Below, in pieces: positions 1 to 8,122 of a DNA stretch of 32,846 nucleotides. This DNA is from Desulfobacter curvatus DSM 3379 (GTDB lineage Bacteria; Desulfobacterota; Desulfobacteria; Desulfobacterales; Desulfobacteraceae). The notes beneath the pieces are model-generated. The model worked only from the letters and a program-made list of their open reading frames with translations, did no database searches and had not been told where the DNA came from. Within the stretch, counting starts at the first letter, position 1, and the number at the start of each line of letters is the position of its first letter. The stretch is taken from assembly GCF_000373985.1 (NCBI RefSeq), contig NZ_KB893054.1, forward strand, positions 164 to 33,009, given 5' to 3'. Position numbers and translations under genes: made by a program.

Positions 1-212
1 ATTTTTTTCAAGGTCTCTATGCCGTCCATGCCGGGCATACGGATATCCAGGATCACCACGTCTATCTTTGTCTTTTCAAGCAGATCAAGAGCCTCTTGTC
101 CTGAATAGGCGGCAGATACCTTTTCCCCCTGCCGGGTCAGGCGCAGGGAAAACATCTCTACAAAATCTTTTTCATCATCAACGATCAAGATTTTTACCGG
201 TATTTTTACCAT
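1..212 (-). CDS. Response regulator receiver protein (partial, C-terminus beyond window)
   Basis: Only the N-terminal 70 residues lie in the window; the gene runs off the left edge. It begins with MVKIPVKILIVDDEKDFVEM, giving the acidic pocket (DDE), and includes the phosphoacceptor region VVILDIRMPGMDG, so it is a CheY-type receiver. An AAGGAG Shine-Dalgarno sits just upstream of the ATG at 212. It follows the receiver-kinase hybrid by about 40 bases on the same strand and is probably the next gene of that operon. Whether it carries an output domain cannot be seen. The family assignment is firm; its role is inferred from position only. Confidence 0.9.
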   Translation of the reverse strand, partial: MVKIPVKILIVDDEKDFVEMFSLRLTRQGEKVSAAYSGQEALDLLEKTKIDVVILDIRMPGMDGIETLKK

Positions 213-253
213 GTTTTTTCTCCTTAAAAAATTATGAAAGAATTTGTAATCGT

Positions 254-1423
254 TTATTCGGAATGCCATTCAGGCAGGCAGATCGTAAAGAGTGCGCCTT
301 GTTCGGGTTCCGATTCCACTGCGATGCTGCCTGAAAGTGCGGTCATGATTTTATGGACCACAAACAACCCTAGTCCGGTGCCGGACTCATTTTCCGATAC
401 ATTGGGTTTGGTGGTGAAAAAAGGATCAAATATTTTTTCCTTATTTTCAGGGGTGATGCCGCTGCCGTTATCCCGAACTTCAAGGCAGACCGCCTTATCC
501 TTCCTATAAAGGGAAAGCCGGATCTGCCCACCGGGCTCCACAGCATCCACCGCATTTTCCAAAAGATTGATCAATACCTGGCGGACCTGGAAAGGATCGG
601 TGTACATCAGCATGGGTTGTTCAGGCTCAGTATCCCATTGTACAGATACCTTTTTAGCCTCTGTTTTCTGTTTGATCAATGCCACGGTATCCACGGTAAG
701 CTGACGGATATCCACCGGGGTGAGATCACGACCGTGTTTCCGGACATAGCCCAGCAACTGATGCGTGATCCGTCTGGCCCTGTCCACGCTTTTCTCTATT
801 TTGTCAAGCCCTTTGAAAAGCATCTCTTTTTCCGGAATCTGGCCCGAGCCCTCCAGTACCACGCGCATGAATCCGGCTGACTCCTTGATAATGGCCAACG
901 GATTGTTGATTTCATGGGCAATGCCTGTGGACATGGTGCCAAGGGAGGCCAGTCTCTGGGTGTGCATCATACGTTTTTCCAGGCGCCGCCTGAAAATTTT
1001 ATCCCGCTCCCGGGCCGCCTCCAGACGTTTGAGTTCCCAGGCCTGGCGGATTTTGCCGGCCAGGTGGTCGATCTCCACAGGTTTGGACAGGTAGTCAAAG
1101 GCACCGGCCTTGACCCCTTCCACCCCTTCGGTGATAGCGGCATTCCCGGTCAGAAAAATCACCTTTAGTCCTGGATAGTATTTGTTAATGGCCTTAAAGG
1201 TCTCAATGCCGGACATTCCGGGCATCTTCATATCCAGCACCACCACATCGGCTTCATTAGCGCCAAGGTATTCCAGACAGGATGCCCCGTCCGGCACCTG
1301 GCTGACAACCATATCTCGTCGCTCCAGACGCCGGGCAATGGCGTTTCGGAAGCTGTCCTCATCGTCTACCAGCAGCACGCGGACAACCTTGCCGGTATCA
1401 TTTTCAAGGGTATTGATTTCCAT
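254..1423 (-). CDS. Receiver-histidine kinase hybrid (REC-HisKA-HATPase), soluble
   Basis: 389 residues with no membrane segment. An N-terminal receiver (about 14-130) has D20/D21, phosphoacceptor D64 in VVLDMKMPGM and K114 in YLSKP. A short coiled linker leads to a dimerisation/phosphoacceptor domain with H170 in GIAHEINNPL. The ATPase domain follows with the N box (NLLENAVDAV), D box (DNGSGI) and GTGLGL. A receiver in front of the kinase means the kinase can itself be switched by phosphorylation, so it probably passes signals inside a phosphorelay. It is the gene after the DASS carrier, 19 bases from its stop. The AGGAGG at 1439-1444 lies 15 bases from the ATG; an in-frame CTG at 1432, 6 bases from the AGGAGG, is an alternative start. 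The input signal is unknown. Confidence 0.9.
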   Translation of the reverse strand: MEINTLENDTGKVVRVLLVDDEDSFRNAIARRLERRDMVVSQVPDGASCLEYLGANEADVVVLDMKMPGMSGIETFKAINKYYPGLKVIFLTGNAAITEGVEGVKAGAFDYLSKPVEIDHLAGKIRQAWELKRLEAARERDKIFRRRLEKRMMHTQRLASLGTMSTGIAHEINNPLAIIKESAGFMRVVLEGSGQIPEKEMLFKGLDKIEKSVDRARRITHQLLGYVRKHGRDLTPVDIRQLTVDTVALIKQKTEAKKVSVQWDTEPEQPMLMYTDPFQVRQVLINLLENAVDAVEPGGQIRLSLYRKDKAVCLEVRDNGSGITPENKEKIFDPFFTTKPNVSENESGTGLGLFVVHKIMTALSGSIAVESEPEQGALFTICLPEWHSE

Positions 1424-1442
1424 CAGGTTCAGCAGATGCCTC

Positions 1443-3017
1443 CTATATTAGACCTAAAATTTTCCACCATGTACATACCACGCCCACCAGTATCAGAAGC
1501 AGGGTTGGTGTGGCCACAAGACCCAGTTTCGTCAGATCCGAGGACTTAAAGTACTTGTAGGAATAGGCAATGGCATTGGGCGGACAACCGATGACCAGCA
1601 GCATGGCAAAGGATGTGGCCATACCAAGCCCTAGGGCCAGGATGGCCGGGTTGACGCCTTCAAGCTGGGCCATGGGGATAACAATGGGTAGGATTAACGC
1701 CGCTGCCGCCACATTGGCCATGGCATTGGTGACAAGGGCACCGAACACGGCCACACCCACAAATAGCACCAGCCAGCCCTTGCCCTGAATCAATGGGAAG
1801 AACAGGTTGGCAAAATAATCCGCAGCCCCGGAATATCCCATGGCAAGGCCTAAAGATATACCGCCGCCGAAAATAAACAGGGCAGTACCCCATTCCAGGT
1901 TGTCATTGATGTCCCGCCATTTTAAAACGCCGAACAGTACCAGGCAGGCCACGCCCACCATACCGGTGATGGAATAGTGAAATCCGTGGATGCCCTTGGT
2001 GAGCCATGATACAAAGGAGAGCGCAATAATAATCAATGCTTTTTTCTCGTCCGCTGTCATGGGGCCTAAATCCTCATCAAAATCCGGCAGCTTGAATTTG
2101 GGGTCGGGCCGGTAAACAAAGTAGGTGACCAGAACCGCAACAGGCACACAGATAATAGCTGCCGGCATACAATACTTGATCCATTCAAAAAACGTGATTT
2201 CAATACCGGTGAACTCCTTTAAAAATGCCGCAGACACCATACACCGGCCACCGCCCACAAGCGTCCCCATGCCGCCGCAGGAACAGGCAAAGGGCAGGGA
2301 CAGCATCATAAATTTGGCCGTATTGGTATTGGGCTCAATACCCACAGCCCGCATGAGGGGCAGCATGGTGACAATACCGATGGCGCAGGCTGCCGCATCA
2401 TGCATGAAAGAGGAAGCAAGTCCTAAACCTACGGCAATGATAAAAGTAAATTTAGTTACGGAATTGCCTGCCTTTTTGATAATAAAATATCCCAAGCGTT
2501 TTGTCAGCCCCACCTTGTCCAGGGAAATAGCAAAGATCAGGCAACACATGATGAAAATAACAACCGGATGCATGTAGGGCGCCCATGCCCCTTTCACATC
2601 GGTAATGCCCATGAAAACGAGGGAGGCGCCAATGAGCACCGCCGTGATTTCAAGGGGAATGGGCTCCACCACAAACAAGATAACCAGTACCGCAAGCACG
2701 GATAAAAACCGTTTGGCTTTGGGACTCAATCCATCCACATAATCCACATTAACTTCTGAAAGGCCCATTTTTTGGGCCTGGTCTGCAAGATACTGTACCC
2801 GGGCCTGTTCGGTGCCGGGGGCCTTGGCTGTCAGAATAACAGGTTTTCCCGGTTCTGTTTCCTGGGCTGAAAAATATTGACTGACTGCCCCACTCAATTG
2901 GTCTGCGCCGGTGCCGGAAAGTTTGAATTTTGTTCCTTCCGGCCTGGGCAGAACAAACACGATTACACCTATCAACACTGCTACCGCCAGTTTGAATCCG
3001 CTCGATTTGAATATCAT
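1443..3017 (-). CDS. DASS-family (SLC13-type) anion/dicarboxylate carrier with N-terminal extracytoplasmic insertion
   Basis: 524 residues, very hydrophobic. One membrane segment (about 8-24) is followed by a polar stretch of about 80 residues and then the carrier body from about residue 104. Family signatures are the duplicated substrate/cation loops: SCGGMGTLVGGGRC in the first half and VIGCPPNAIAYSYKY in the second. Known DASS proteins are sodium-coupled importers of C4-dicarboxylates, citrate or sulfate; the substrate cannot be read from the sequence. The polar insertion is not part of the core fold and may face the periplasm. It starts 4 bases after the stop of the preceding receiver, with a GGAG in that gene's tail as ribosome site, so translation is likely coupled. 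A larger paralogue lies at 14.4-16.3 kb. Confidence 0.88.
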   Translation of the reverse strand: MIFKSSGFKLAVAVLIGVIVFVLPRPEGTKFKLSGTGADQLSGAVSQYFSAQETEPGKPVILTAKAPGTEQARVQYLADQAQKMGLSEVNVDYVDGLSPKAKRFLSVLAVLVILFVVEPIPLEITAVLIGASLVFMGITDVKGAWAPYMHPVVIFIMCCLIFAISLDKVGLTKRLGYFIIKKAGNSVTKFTFIIAVGLGLASSFMHDAAACAIGIVTMLPLMRAVGIEPNTNTAKFMMLSLPFACSCGGMGTLVGGGRCMVSAAFLKEFTGIEITFFEWIKYCMPAAIICVPVAVLVTYFVYRPDPKFKLPDFDEDLGPMTADEKKALIIIALSFVSWLTKGIHGFHYSITGMVGVACLVLFGVLKWRDINDNLEWGTALFIFGGGISLGLAMGYSGAADYFANLFFPLIQGKGWLVLFVGVAVFGALVTNAMANVAAAALILPIVIPMAQLEGVNPAILALGLGMATSFAMLLVIGCPPNAIAYSYKYFKSSDLTKLGLVATPTLLLILVGVVCTWWKILGLI

Positions 3018-3021
3018 TGAT

Positions 3022-3423
3022 TTATTTCTCCGTTCTATTGGTTTTGGCCTGCCGTGCCAGGCTGATTTTTTCCATTAATTCGTTAAGTTCGCAGGGTTTT
3101 GTCAGGTAATCAAAAGCGCCCAGTGTCATACCATCCTCTGCGGCTGTTCTTGAGCCGTGTCCGGTTAAAATGATTACCGGCAGATCCGGGGCCATTTTCC
3201 TGACAATTTTCAACACCTCAATGCCGTCCATGTCTTCCATCTTCAGATCCAGGACCATTACATCGAATCTGGCTTCACGAAGCGCCCGCAGTGCTTCCGC
3301 GCCGGAATAGGCTTTGACGGCGTTGATGCCCCGGCGGCCCAGCCGGTTGGTCAGCACATCCACGAATCCTTTCTCATCATCCACCAGAAGCAGCCGGGTA
3401 TGGGGTAAAGGGGTGTCTTTCAT
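3022..3423 (-). CDS. Single-domain response regulator (CheY-like)
   Basis: 133 residues from the ATG at 3423. I prefer this start over the ATG at 3429 because the AGGA at 3432-3435 is 8 bases away rather than 2. The frame stays open further upstream, but that part overlaps the neighbouring receiver gene in another frame. The whole protein is a receiver: DDE at 15-17, phosphoacceptor D59, and K109 in AFDYLTKP. There is no output domain. The loop after the phosphoacceptor reads KMEDMDG where the other receivers here read KMPGMDG, a change of a usually conserved Pro-Gly. It sits between another receiver and the DASS carrier in one operon. It likely acts as a phosphate shuttle or binds a protein partner. 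Confidence 0.88.
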   Translation of the reverse strand: MKDTPLPHTRLLLVDDEKGFVDVLTNRLGRRGINAVKAYSGAEALRALREARFDVMVLDLKMEDMDGIEVLKIVRKMAPDLPVIILTGHGSRTAAEDGMTLGAFDYLTKPCELNELMEKISLARQAKTNRTEK

Positions 3424-3433
3424 TTTCATTTTC

Positions 3434-3856
3434 CTAAACCATGCGGCCTGTGATTTCCTTCGCCCGGGCCTCCATGATCTTCTCCTCATGTTTAAATTTT
3501 TTAGTTGCCGCCTCTTCAATCTTAGAGATGAGCTCTTCGAGATCACAGGGCTTCATCAGATAGTCAAATGCGCCGCGTTTCATCCCTTCAATGGCATTTT
3601 CCACTGTGGCATGGCCCGTGAGCATGATCACTTCCACCAGCGGGTTTTCGTTTTTAATGGCTTGAAGTGTTTCAAGCCCGTCCATGCCGGGCATCTTCAC
3701 GTCAAGGACCACCACATCCGTGTTGGTGTTTTCAGACAGAAAGTTTATGGCTGACTGTCCGTCATAAACGGCTTCCGCTTTGAGTTCGCGTTTTTCAAGC
3801 CGTTTGATCAGGGTGTCCAGAAAGGCTTTCTCATCATCGACAAATAAAAGTTTCAT
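3434..3856 (-). CDS. Single-domain response regulator (CheY-like)
   Basis: 140 residues from the ATG at 3856. The GGGAG at 3866-3870 is 9 bases upstream of this ATG, better than the in-frame TTG at 3862. Receiver residues: DDE at 7-9, phosphoacceptor D52 in VVVLDVKMPGMDG, and K102 in AFDYLMKP. A charged helical tail of about 30 residues follows, with no recognisable output domain. It directly follows the dCache kinase and is the most likely cognate partner of that kinase. It closely resembles the receiver at 16.3-16.8 kb, which sits in the same position in the second unit (shared EVIMLTGHATV and FDYLMKP/WDYLMKP blocks). Confidence 0.92.
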   Translation of the reverse strand: MKLLFVDDEKAFLDTLIKRLEKRELKAEAVYDGQSAINFLSENTNTDVVVLDVKMPGMDGLETLQAIKNENPLVEVIMLTGHATVENAIEGMKRGAFDYLMKPCDLEELISKIEEAATKKFKHEEKIMEARAKEITGRMV

Positions 3857-3964
3857 CTGCAAAGTCTCCCTAAATGGTTTAAAGGTTTATAGGAATGTTC
3901 CAATTGGCTCTTAATTCCTCTTATGCGTTGTTATGGGCTGGGGTTAATATATTGCTAACCCTTG

Positions 3965-5704
3965 TCAGCCCATTGCTGTTGTTGATTCGTTTGTTGATGG
4001 TTTGGCTGTCTTTCGGACATTTAAAGGCAACCGGATTAAGAAACAGGTGCCTTGTCCCATATTGCTTTTCACTTCTATTGTGCCGCCCATTTTTTGAATA
4101 ATGCCGTAACAGATGGAAAGGCCTAATCCTGTGCCTTTGCCCACGGCCTTGGTGGTGAAAAATGGATCGAAAATCCGGTCCAGATATTGGGCGGGAATGC
4201 CCGGTCCGTTGTCATCCACTTTAATTTCAATCATATTATTGTCCTGAGCATTGAGGCTCGTTACAATCTTCACGTTGCCGCCGTCTTTGCCCATGGCATC
4301 AATGGCGTTGTTGGTCAGGTTCAAAATGACCTGCTGAAGTTCGGAAGGGGAAAATCGGATAAAGGGCAAGTCCGGGTCAAGCCGGGTAGAGATCGTGACG
4401 TTGTTATACCGGGCCATTTGAGCAGTAAGCTCAACGATTTCCCGGATGGTGTCATTGATGTCGATATCGGCCACTGTGGCATCACTTTTCCGGGCAAAAC
4501 TCAGCAATTTGTGGGTAATGTCTTTGCAGCGCCGGCCCTGGGTTGTAATTTGTGCAATGGCCCTATCAAATTCACTCCTGCCGTCCGAAGTCATCCCGTT
4601 CTCCTCTTCAAGAAGATCGCTCATCCAGCCTGCCTCTTCCACCATGATGGCTACAGGGTTGTTGATTTCATGGGCAATGCCTGCTGCAAGTTCGCCAATG
4701 GTGGCAAGTTTTCCGCTTTCTACCACCTGCTGGTTCATGGCTTCATTTTTTTTGTCTGCCCTTGCAATGCGTTTGACAAGATTTTTAGAGAGTGTAAAAG
4801 AAACTGACACTATGGCTGCGCAGCCCAGCAGGAATATGATAAGGGTGAGCACTTCAGCCTTCCACATATCCCTTAATGCATCCCCGGCATCCTGGCGGAA
4901 TACCATACGCCAGTCCACTGTCTTAAACAGGGCCAGGGCATACAGGCAGGTGTTGCCTTTGTCATTTTTATGCTTGAGAATCAGTGTGTGCTTGTCTTTG
5001 AAAATGGCTGGATCCGCAATAAATGACGGGACGATTTCCATGGTTCCCGAGCGGGGATGGGTTTGAAGCCGCCCTTCGGCATTGACAATAAATGCCGTAC
5101 CGGTCCTGCCGATCTGGACGTTTTCCACCAGACTGTTAAATGCTGTAAAATTAATGGTGGATCTTAAAATATAGGTGCGGCCCTGGGCTGACAGCTTGAC
5201 GGCCAGGATAAAATGGGGGTGGCCGCGAAGTCCTGCAAATACATCCGAAATATAATAGGGGCTGTCCATGGCCTTTAAAAACCAGGTTGCCTCGCTGTAA
5301 TCGGCATTAACAAGGCGGAAGGGGCCTTCATAGGCAAACTGGATACCCTCTGAGTCCACAAGGCCCAGATCCGTAAACACATCTCCGTATTCATCTTTAA
5401 GTTCAGCAAGTTGTGCGGTCAGAAACTGCTGGGCCATATCCGGCTGGGTGAGAGACAACTGCCGGGCCAGGTAGCGGATATTTCCCAATTTTTCTTTGAG
5501 AAACGTATCGATGTTCTGGGTGTGCTTGAGTACCAGTTCGCCGATATGAGCGCTGATTTTTTCTGAATAAGCCAGGTGAAACCGCCAGCATAAAATGCCT
5601 ACTGTCAGCATCATGGGGATAATAGAAACCAGCAGGATACGAATTCTGATATTCCGGGTCAGTACCTGATAAAATTCTTTTCTGTCAGCAATGGGTTCAT
5701 TCAT
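3965..5704 (-). CDS. Membrane sensor histidine kinase with dCache-type extracytoplasmic domain
   Basis: 579 residues. Membrane segments at about 22-41 and 284-305 bracket a sensor of about 240 residues. The sensor has the dCache look: a long first helix, WFLKAMDSPYYISDVFAGLR around 141-160, PHFILAVK, and a second module near 198-270. After the second membrane segment come a short coiled coil, the phosphoacceptor H345 in GIAHEINNP, the N box NLTNNAIDA, the D box DNGPGI and GTGLGLS. It lacks a receiver, so it should hand phosphate to the receivers behind it. Start ATG at 5704 has an AGGAG about 11 bases upstream. First gene of the operon; a sigma-54-like element lies 73 bases upstream. The ligand is unknown, though pairing with a carrier suggests a small organic or inorganic anion. 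Confidence 0.93.
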   Translation of the reverse strand: MNEPIADRKEFYQVLTRNIRIRILLVSIIPMMLTVGILCWRFHLAYSEKISAHIGELVLKHTQNIDTFLKEKLGNIRYLARQLSLTQPDMAQQFLTAQLAELKDEYGDVFTDLGLVDSEGIQFAYEGPFRLVNADYSEATWFLKAMDSPYYISDVFAGLRGHPHFILAVKLSAQGRTYILRSTINFTAFNSLVENVQIGRTGTAFIVNAEGRLQTHPRSGTMEIVPSFIADPAIFKDKHTLILKHKNDKGNTCLYALALFKTVDWRMVFRQDAGDALRDMWKAEVLTLIIFLLGCAAIVSVSFTLSKNLVKRIARADKKNEAMNQQVVESGKLATIGELAAGIAHEINNPVAIMVEEAGWMSDLLEEENGMTSDGRSEFDRAIAQITTQGRRCKDITHKLLSFARKSDATVADIDINDTIREIVELTAQMARYNNVTISTRLDPDLPFIRFSPSELQQVILNLTNNAIDAMGKDGGNVKIVTSLNAQDNNMIEIKVDDNGPGIPAQYLDRIFDPFFTTKAVGKGTGLGLSICYGIIQKMGGTIEVKSNMGQGTCFLIRLPLNVRKTAKPSTNESTTAMG

Positions 5705-5762
5705 AATATCTATGGCTCCTGTGAGGCCGTTTTATCCGGCTTAAGTATTTGTACACAGAGAT

Positions 5763-5779
5763 ATCAAGATATATGCCAG
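5763..5779 (-). promoter_or_regulatory. Candidate sigma-54 (-24/-12) promoter for the first kinase operon
   Basis: Read on the minus strand the element is CTGGCATATATCTTGAT. The GG at 5776-5777 is followed by exactly 10 bases and then GA, against the consensus GG-N10-GC with TGGCAC and TTGC blocks; the only deviation in the core dinucleotides is GA for GC. Transcription would begin near 5752, about 48 bases before the kinase ATG. The second kinase operon has a closer match at nearly the same distance from its start, which raises confidence here. Confidence 0.5.
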
Positions 5780-5833
5780 TTGAAGAAAAGTGGTGAAAAT
5801 AGAGGTTAATGACTTGAAATGATACGAGAATTT

Positions 5834-5881
5834 AAAAAACGTGACAGGTGGATAAAAAGACTGTCACCTGTCACGTTTTTT
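5834..5881. terminator. Strong bidirectional intrinsic terminator
   Basis: A perfect 17-base-pair stem (5834-5850 with 5865-5881) with a 14-base loop. The stem starts with A6 and ends with T6-T7, so either strand gives a GC-containing hairpin followed by U residues. It separates the leftward msrA locus from the leftward kinase operon and probably ends transcripts coming from msrA. Confidence 0.85.
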
Positions 5882-5933
5882 TACAGTATGTAAAGATAGT
5901 TTTCGATGCCACCCGAGACGGTGGTGAGAGACC

Positions 5934-6122
5934 TTATTTTTCTTTAGCGGCATCTATCTGCCGAAAACATTTTTCCCAAACCTCGTACCCATACTTTTTG
6001 AGTTTCTGCCTGGGAATAAATTTCAGCGCGACCGAATTAATTATCTGGAATAAGTGGGGTGGGCACCCCCCTGTTCTGTTTGTGTCAATGTGCGCTTTTG
6101 CTCTCCGGCCTGGTTCCGTCAA
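5934..6122 (-). pseudogene. Relic of an MsrB (methionine-R-sulfoxide reductase) C-terminus
   Basis: An open stretch of about 62 codons overlapping the end of msrA by a few bases. Its second half reads IINSVALKFIPRQKLKKYGY, which matches the end of MsrB proteins (typically C-I-N-S-A-A-L-K-F-I-P-K). The catalytic Cys that precedes the INS block is missing (Q-I instead), and upstream only scraps in shifting frames resemble MsrB. The rest of the MsrB domain, about 100 residues with the zinc-binding CxxC pairs, is absent. MsrA-MsrB fusions are common, so this is best read as the decayed second half of a former fusion or operon partner. It is not expected to be functional. Confidence 0.6.
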
Positions 6123-6664
6123 AAAATTTTCAGGCTCTTTTCATCCCACACCCGGTTGACGAAAGACTGCCGGCCTGACCCGAGGCTGTAAGATTTGTAC
6201 TGAATAGGATTTTTTTTGTGGTAATCCTGGTGGTATTCTTCGGCGGGGAAAAATTCGACTGCCTCCTGGACCTGGGTGACAACGGGCTTGTCAAACATTT
6301 TTGAATCATCAATCTGTTGGATTGCCTCCAGGGCCAGTTGTTTTTGTTCTTCGGTATGGTAGAAAACGGCAGACCTGTACTGATTGCCGCGGTCCAAAAA
6401 AGAGCCGCCTTCGTCCGTGGGATTAATCTGGCTGAAATATATTTTTAAAAGGTCTTGGTATGTAATAATATTGGGGTCAAAATGCACCTGGACTACTTCG
6501 GCATGGCCAGTGTTTCCCGTGCATACATCCTCGTAACCGGGGTTGTCTACATCTCCCCCCATGTATCCCGAAACCACCTGTTCAATTCCCGGTTTGTCAT
6601 CAAATGCTGAAGCCATGCACCAGAAACATCCGCCGGCAAAGGTTGCTGTGTTGAGCTGATTCAT
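6119..6664 (-). CDS. msrA: Peptide methionine (S)-S-oxide reductase MsrA
   Basis: 181 residues covering the complete MsrA domain. It has the catalytic motif GGCFWC (nucleophile C13), the block GYMGGDVDNPGYEDVCTGNTGHAEVV, and the DRGNQYRSAVFYH substrate-pocket segment. It reduces methionine-S-sulfoxide in oxidised proteins. From the ATG at 6664 (AAGGAG 7 bases upstream) the product is cytoplasmic. However, an excellent signal peptide is encoded directly upstream in the neighbouring frame, so the ancestral protein was probably exported. The protein ends just after FVNRVWDEKS, where MsrA-MsrB fusions would continue into MsrB, and an MsrB tail relic follows. Reductase identity is certain; localisation is in doubt. 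Confidence 0.95.
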   Translation of the reverse strand: MNQLNTATFAGGCFWCMASAFDDKPGIEQVVSGYMGGDVDNPGYEDVCTGNTGHAEVVQVHFDPNIITYQDLLKIYFSQINPTDEGGSFLDRGNQYRSAVFYHTEEQKQLALEAIQQIDDSKMFDKPVVTQVQEAVEFFPAEEYHQDYHKKNPIQYKSYSLGSGRQSFVNRVWDEKSLKIF

Positions 6665-6758
6665 CTGTGTACTCCTTTCCCTGAGCTTGGCTGTCGCCTG
6701 TTAATAGAAATATGGACAGCAGGGCGAGCACTGCAATAGAAAACGTTCGCTTTTTCAT
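6600..6758 (-). pseudogene. Orphan signal peptide ORF upstream of and out of frame with msrA
   Basis: A 52-codon frame starting at ATG 6758, with AAGGG 6 bases upstream. It begins MKKRTFSIAVLALLSIFLLT: positive N-region and hydrophobic core, followed by a signal-peptidase-I-like S-Q-A cleavage site at residues 23-25. The frame runs 65 bases into msrA, where it meets TGA at 6600. It is one base out of register with msrA, so a single-base indel between about 6665 and 6690 would give one exported MsrA. Either this is a real or sequencing frameshift, or a short leader peptide coupled to msrA. I favour a frameshift because the leader has no meaning of its own. Confidence 0.6.
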
Positions 6759-6910
6759 CCTGCGCCCTTTTTTAAGTTAAACCTTATTTCAATGATTAGC
6801 ACTTTTCAACGCAGAGCAAGGGTGGTGAGAAATTATATCTCCAGACAAATGAGACAATATATGCGATTTTGAACTGTAGGACGGAAACGCAAGTCAAAAA
6901 GTTTTCATTT

Positions 6911-8122
6911 CTAATACAGAAAACCAAACAAGTATAAAGGAATTTCATACTTGGAGCCAAAAAGGATGTCGTCTTTGACAAGAAAGGCATTGTCCAGATG
7001 TCTTTTTATTTGTTTTTTGCCTTTGTTCTTCCCGCCAACCTCAAAAAAAATTCCATTAACTTCAAAATCACCGATGTCACTGTAATGGATCTTGTGTCCA
7101 CCATTTTGTATCATTTTTATAAAAAAAATTTCTCTGATACTTCCAAGTTGCGATGAAAATCCTGTCTCATCATTGACAGCCGCGTAAATATCAGGATTAT
7201 CAAGATAGATCTTCTCCGTGCGCTTGAGCAGTCCGCCACCGGCTTTGTTTTTTTTCAATAAGTTAGCCAGACCGGATTCGTGCAGGATATTCAGATAATT
7301 TTGAACGGTTTTATGATCTATACTTAAAGTTTTGGCAATGCTGTTTCGATTCAATTCCCCGGGTGGGACTGTGGCAAGATAAGAGATGATCCGTTTAAAA
7401 TAATGCAGATTTTCTGTCTTTAATTTGTAGAAATTTGCAATGTCTTCAAAAACGGTTTTTTCCACCACCCTTAATATCTTCTGGTGATAGGTGGCTCGTC
7501 CCTCCAGGTGGAAAGGGTAATACCCCTGGCCGAGGTAGGTTTTAAAATGGCCTTTAATTTTGTTGATCCCGGCCGTTTGAGCGCTGAGAGCCGAATGGTT
7601 ATTCAGCAAGGTGGTAAATTGAACCGGCGCCATATCAGCAATTTCGTTAAACAGCAGATACTCCCTGAAAGACAGCCCTTCCAGCCGGTACAACACACCT
7701 CTTCTGGACAGGTCGTAACTTTCCCTGACAAGATCAATGCTGGAACTCCCCGAAAAAATAATCCGTACATCCGGGAAGGTATCATAAATATTTTTTAATT
7801 CTTGGCTCCAGTTGGCGTATTTATGTATTTCATCGAGAAAAAAAAAATGGATGCCGTAATCTTCAATCAGTTCATTAACAAATTCAATCAGCAGCCTGCC
7901 GGCAAAATATATATGATCCATTGAAACATAAATGCAATTATTCGGGTCTTCCATTTTTTCTTTGATGTATTGAAGCAAAAGCGTGGTTTTTCCTGTTCCC
8001 CTGGGGCCAATTATACCGGTCAAACGGCTGTCCAGGCAGAATGAATCGAAAAGGTAACGGTGATGGGGATATTGAATTGCGTTCAGCAGTCGTTTATGTG
8101 TCTGAATAAAATAGGATATCAT
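6911..8122 (-). CDS. AAA-family ATPase with DUF4143-type C-terminus
   Basis: 403 residues from the ATG at 8122. An upstream in-frame GTG (8239) has no ribosome site and would add 39 residues unlike the family. Walker A is GPRGTGKTT (39-47) and Walker B FFFLDEIHKY (93-102), followed by the sensor-like FSGSSSIDL. A winged-helix-like region (NRNSIAKTLSIDHKTVQNYL) and a C-terminal nuclease-fold-like domain (FFEVGGKNKGKKQ) complete the usual order of AAA_14/DUF4143 proteins. Such ATPases are widespread and of uncertain function; some resemble archaeal Cdc6-like or mobile-element-associated ATPases. It lies downstream of the acyl-CoA synthetase gene on the same strand but has its own operator-like region. 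Base composition is more AT-rich than the neighbours, which suggests transfer. Confidence 0.85.
   Translation of the reverse strand: MISYFIQTHKRLLNAIQYPHHRYLFDSFCLDSRLTGIIGPRGTGKTTLLLQYIKEKMEDPNNCIYVSMDHIYFAGRLLIEFVNELIEDYGIHFFFLDEIHKYANWSQELKNIYDTFPDVRIIFSGSSSIDLVRESYDLSRRGVLYRLEGLSFREYLLFNEIADMAPVQFTTLLNNHSALSAQTAGINKIKGHFKTYLGQGYYPFHLEGRATYHQKILRVVEKTVFEDIANFYKLKTENLHYFKRIISYLATVPPGELNRNSIAKTLSIDHKTVQNYLNILHESGLANLLKKNKAGGGLLKRTEKIYLDNPDIYAAVNDETGFSSQLGSIREIFFIKMIQNGGHKIHYSDIGDFEVNGIFFEVGGKNKGKKQIKRHLDNAFLVKDDILFGSKYEIPLYLFGFLY

Noticed and set aside
4187..5066. Two 206-codon plus-strand frames inside the first kinase gene
   Set aside because: Antisense shadows of conserved kinase coding sequence.
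6832..6837. TATAAT-like -10 box on the minus strand upstream of the msrA locus
   Set aside because: No acceptable -35 box at 16-18 bases; the match alone is expected by chance in AT-rich DNA.
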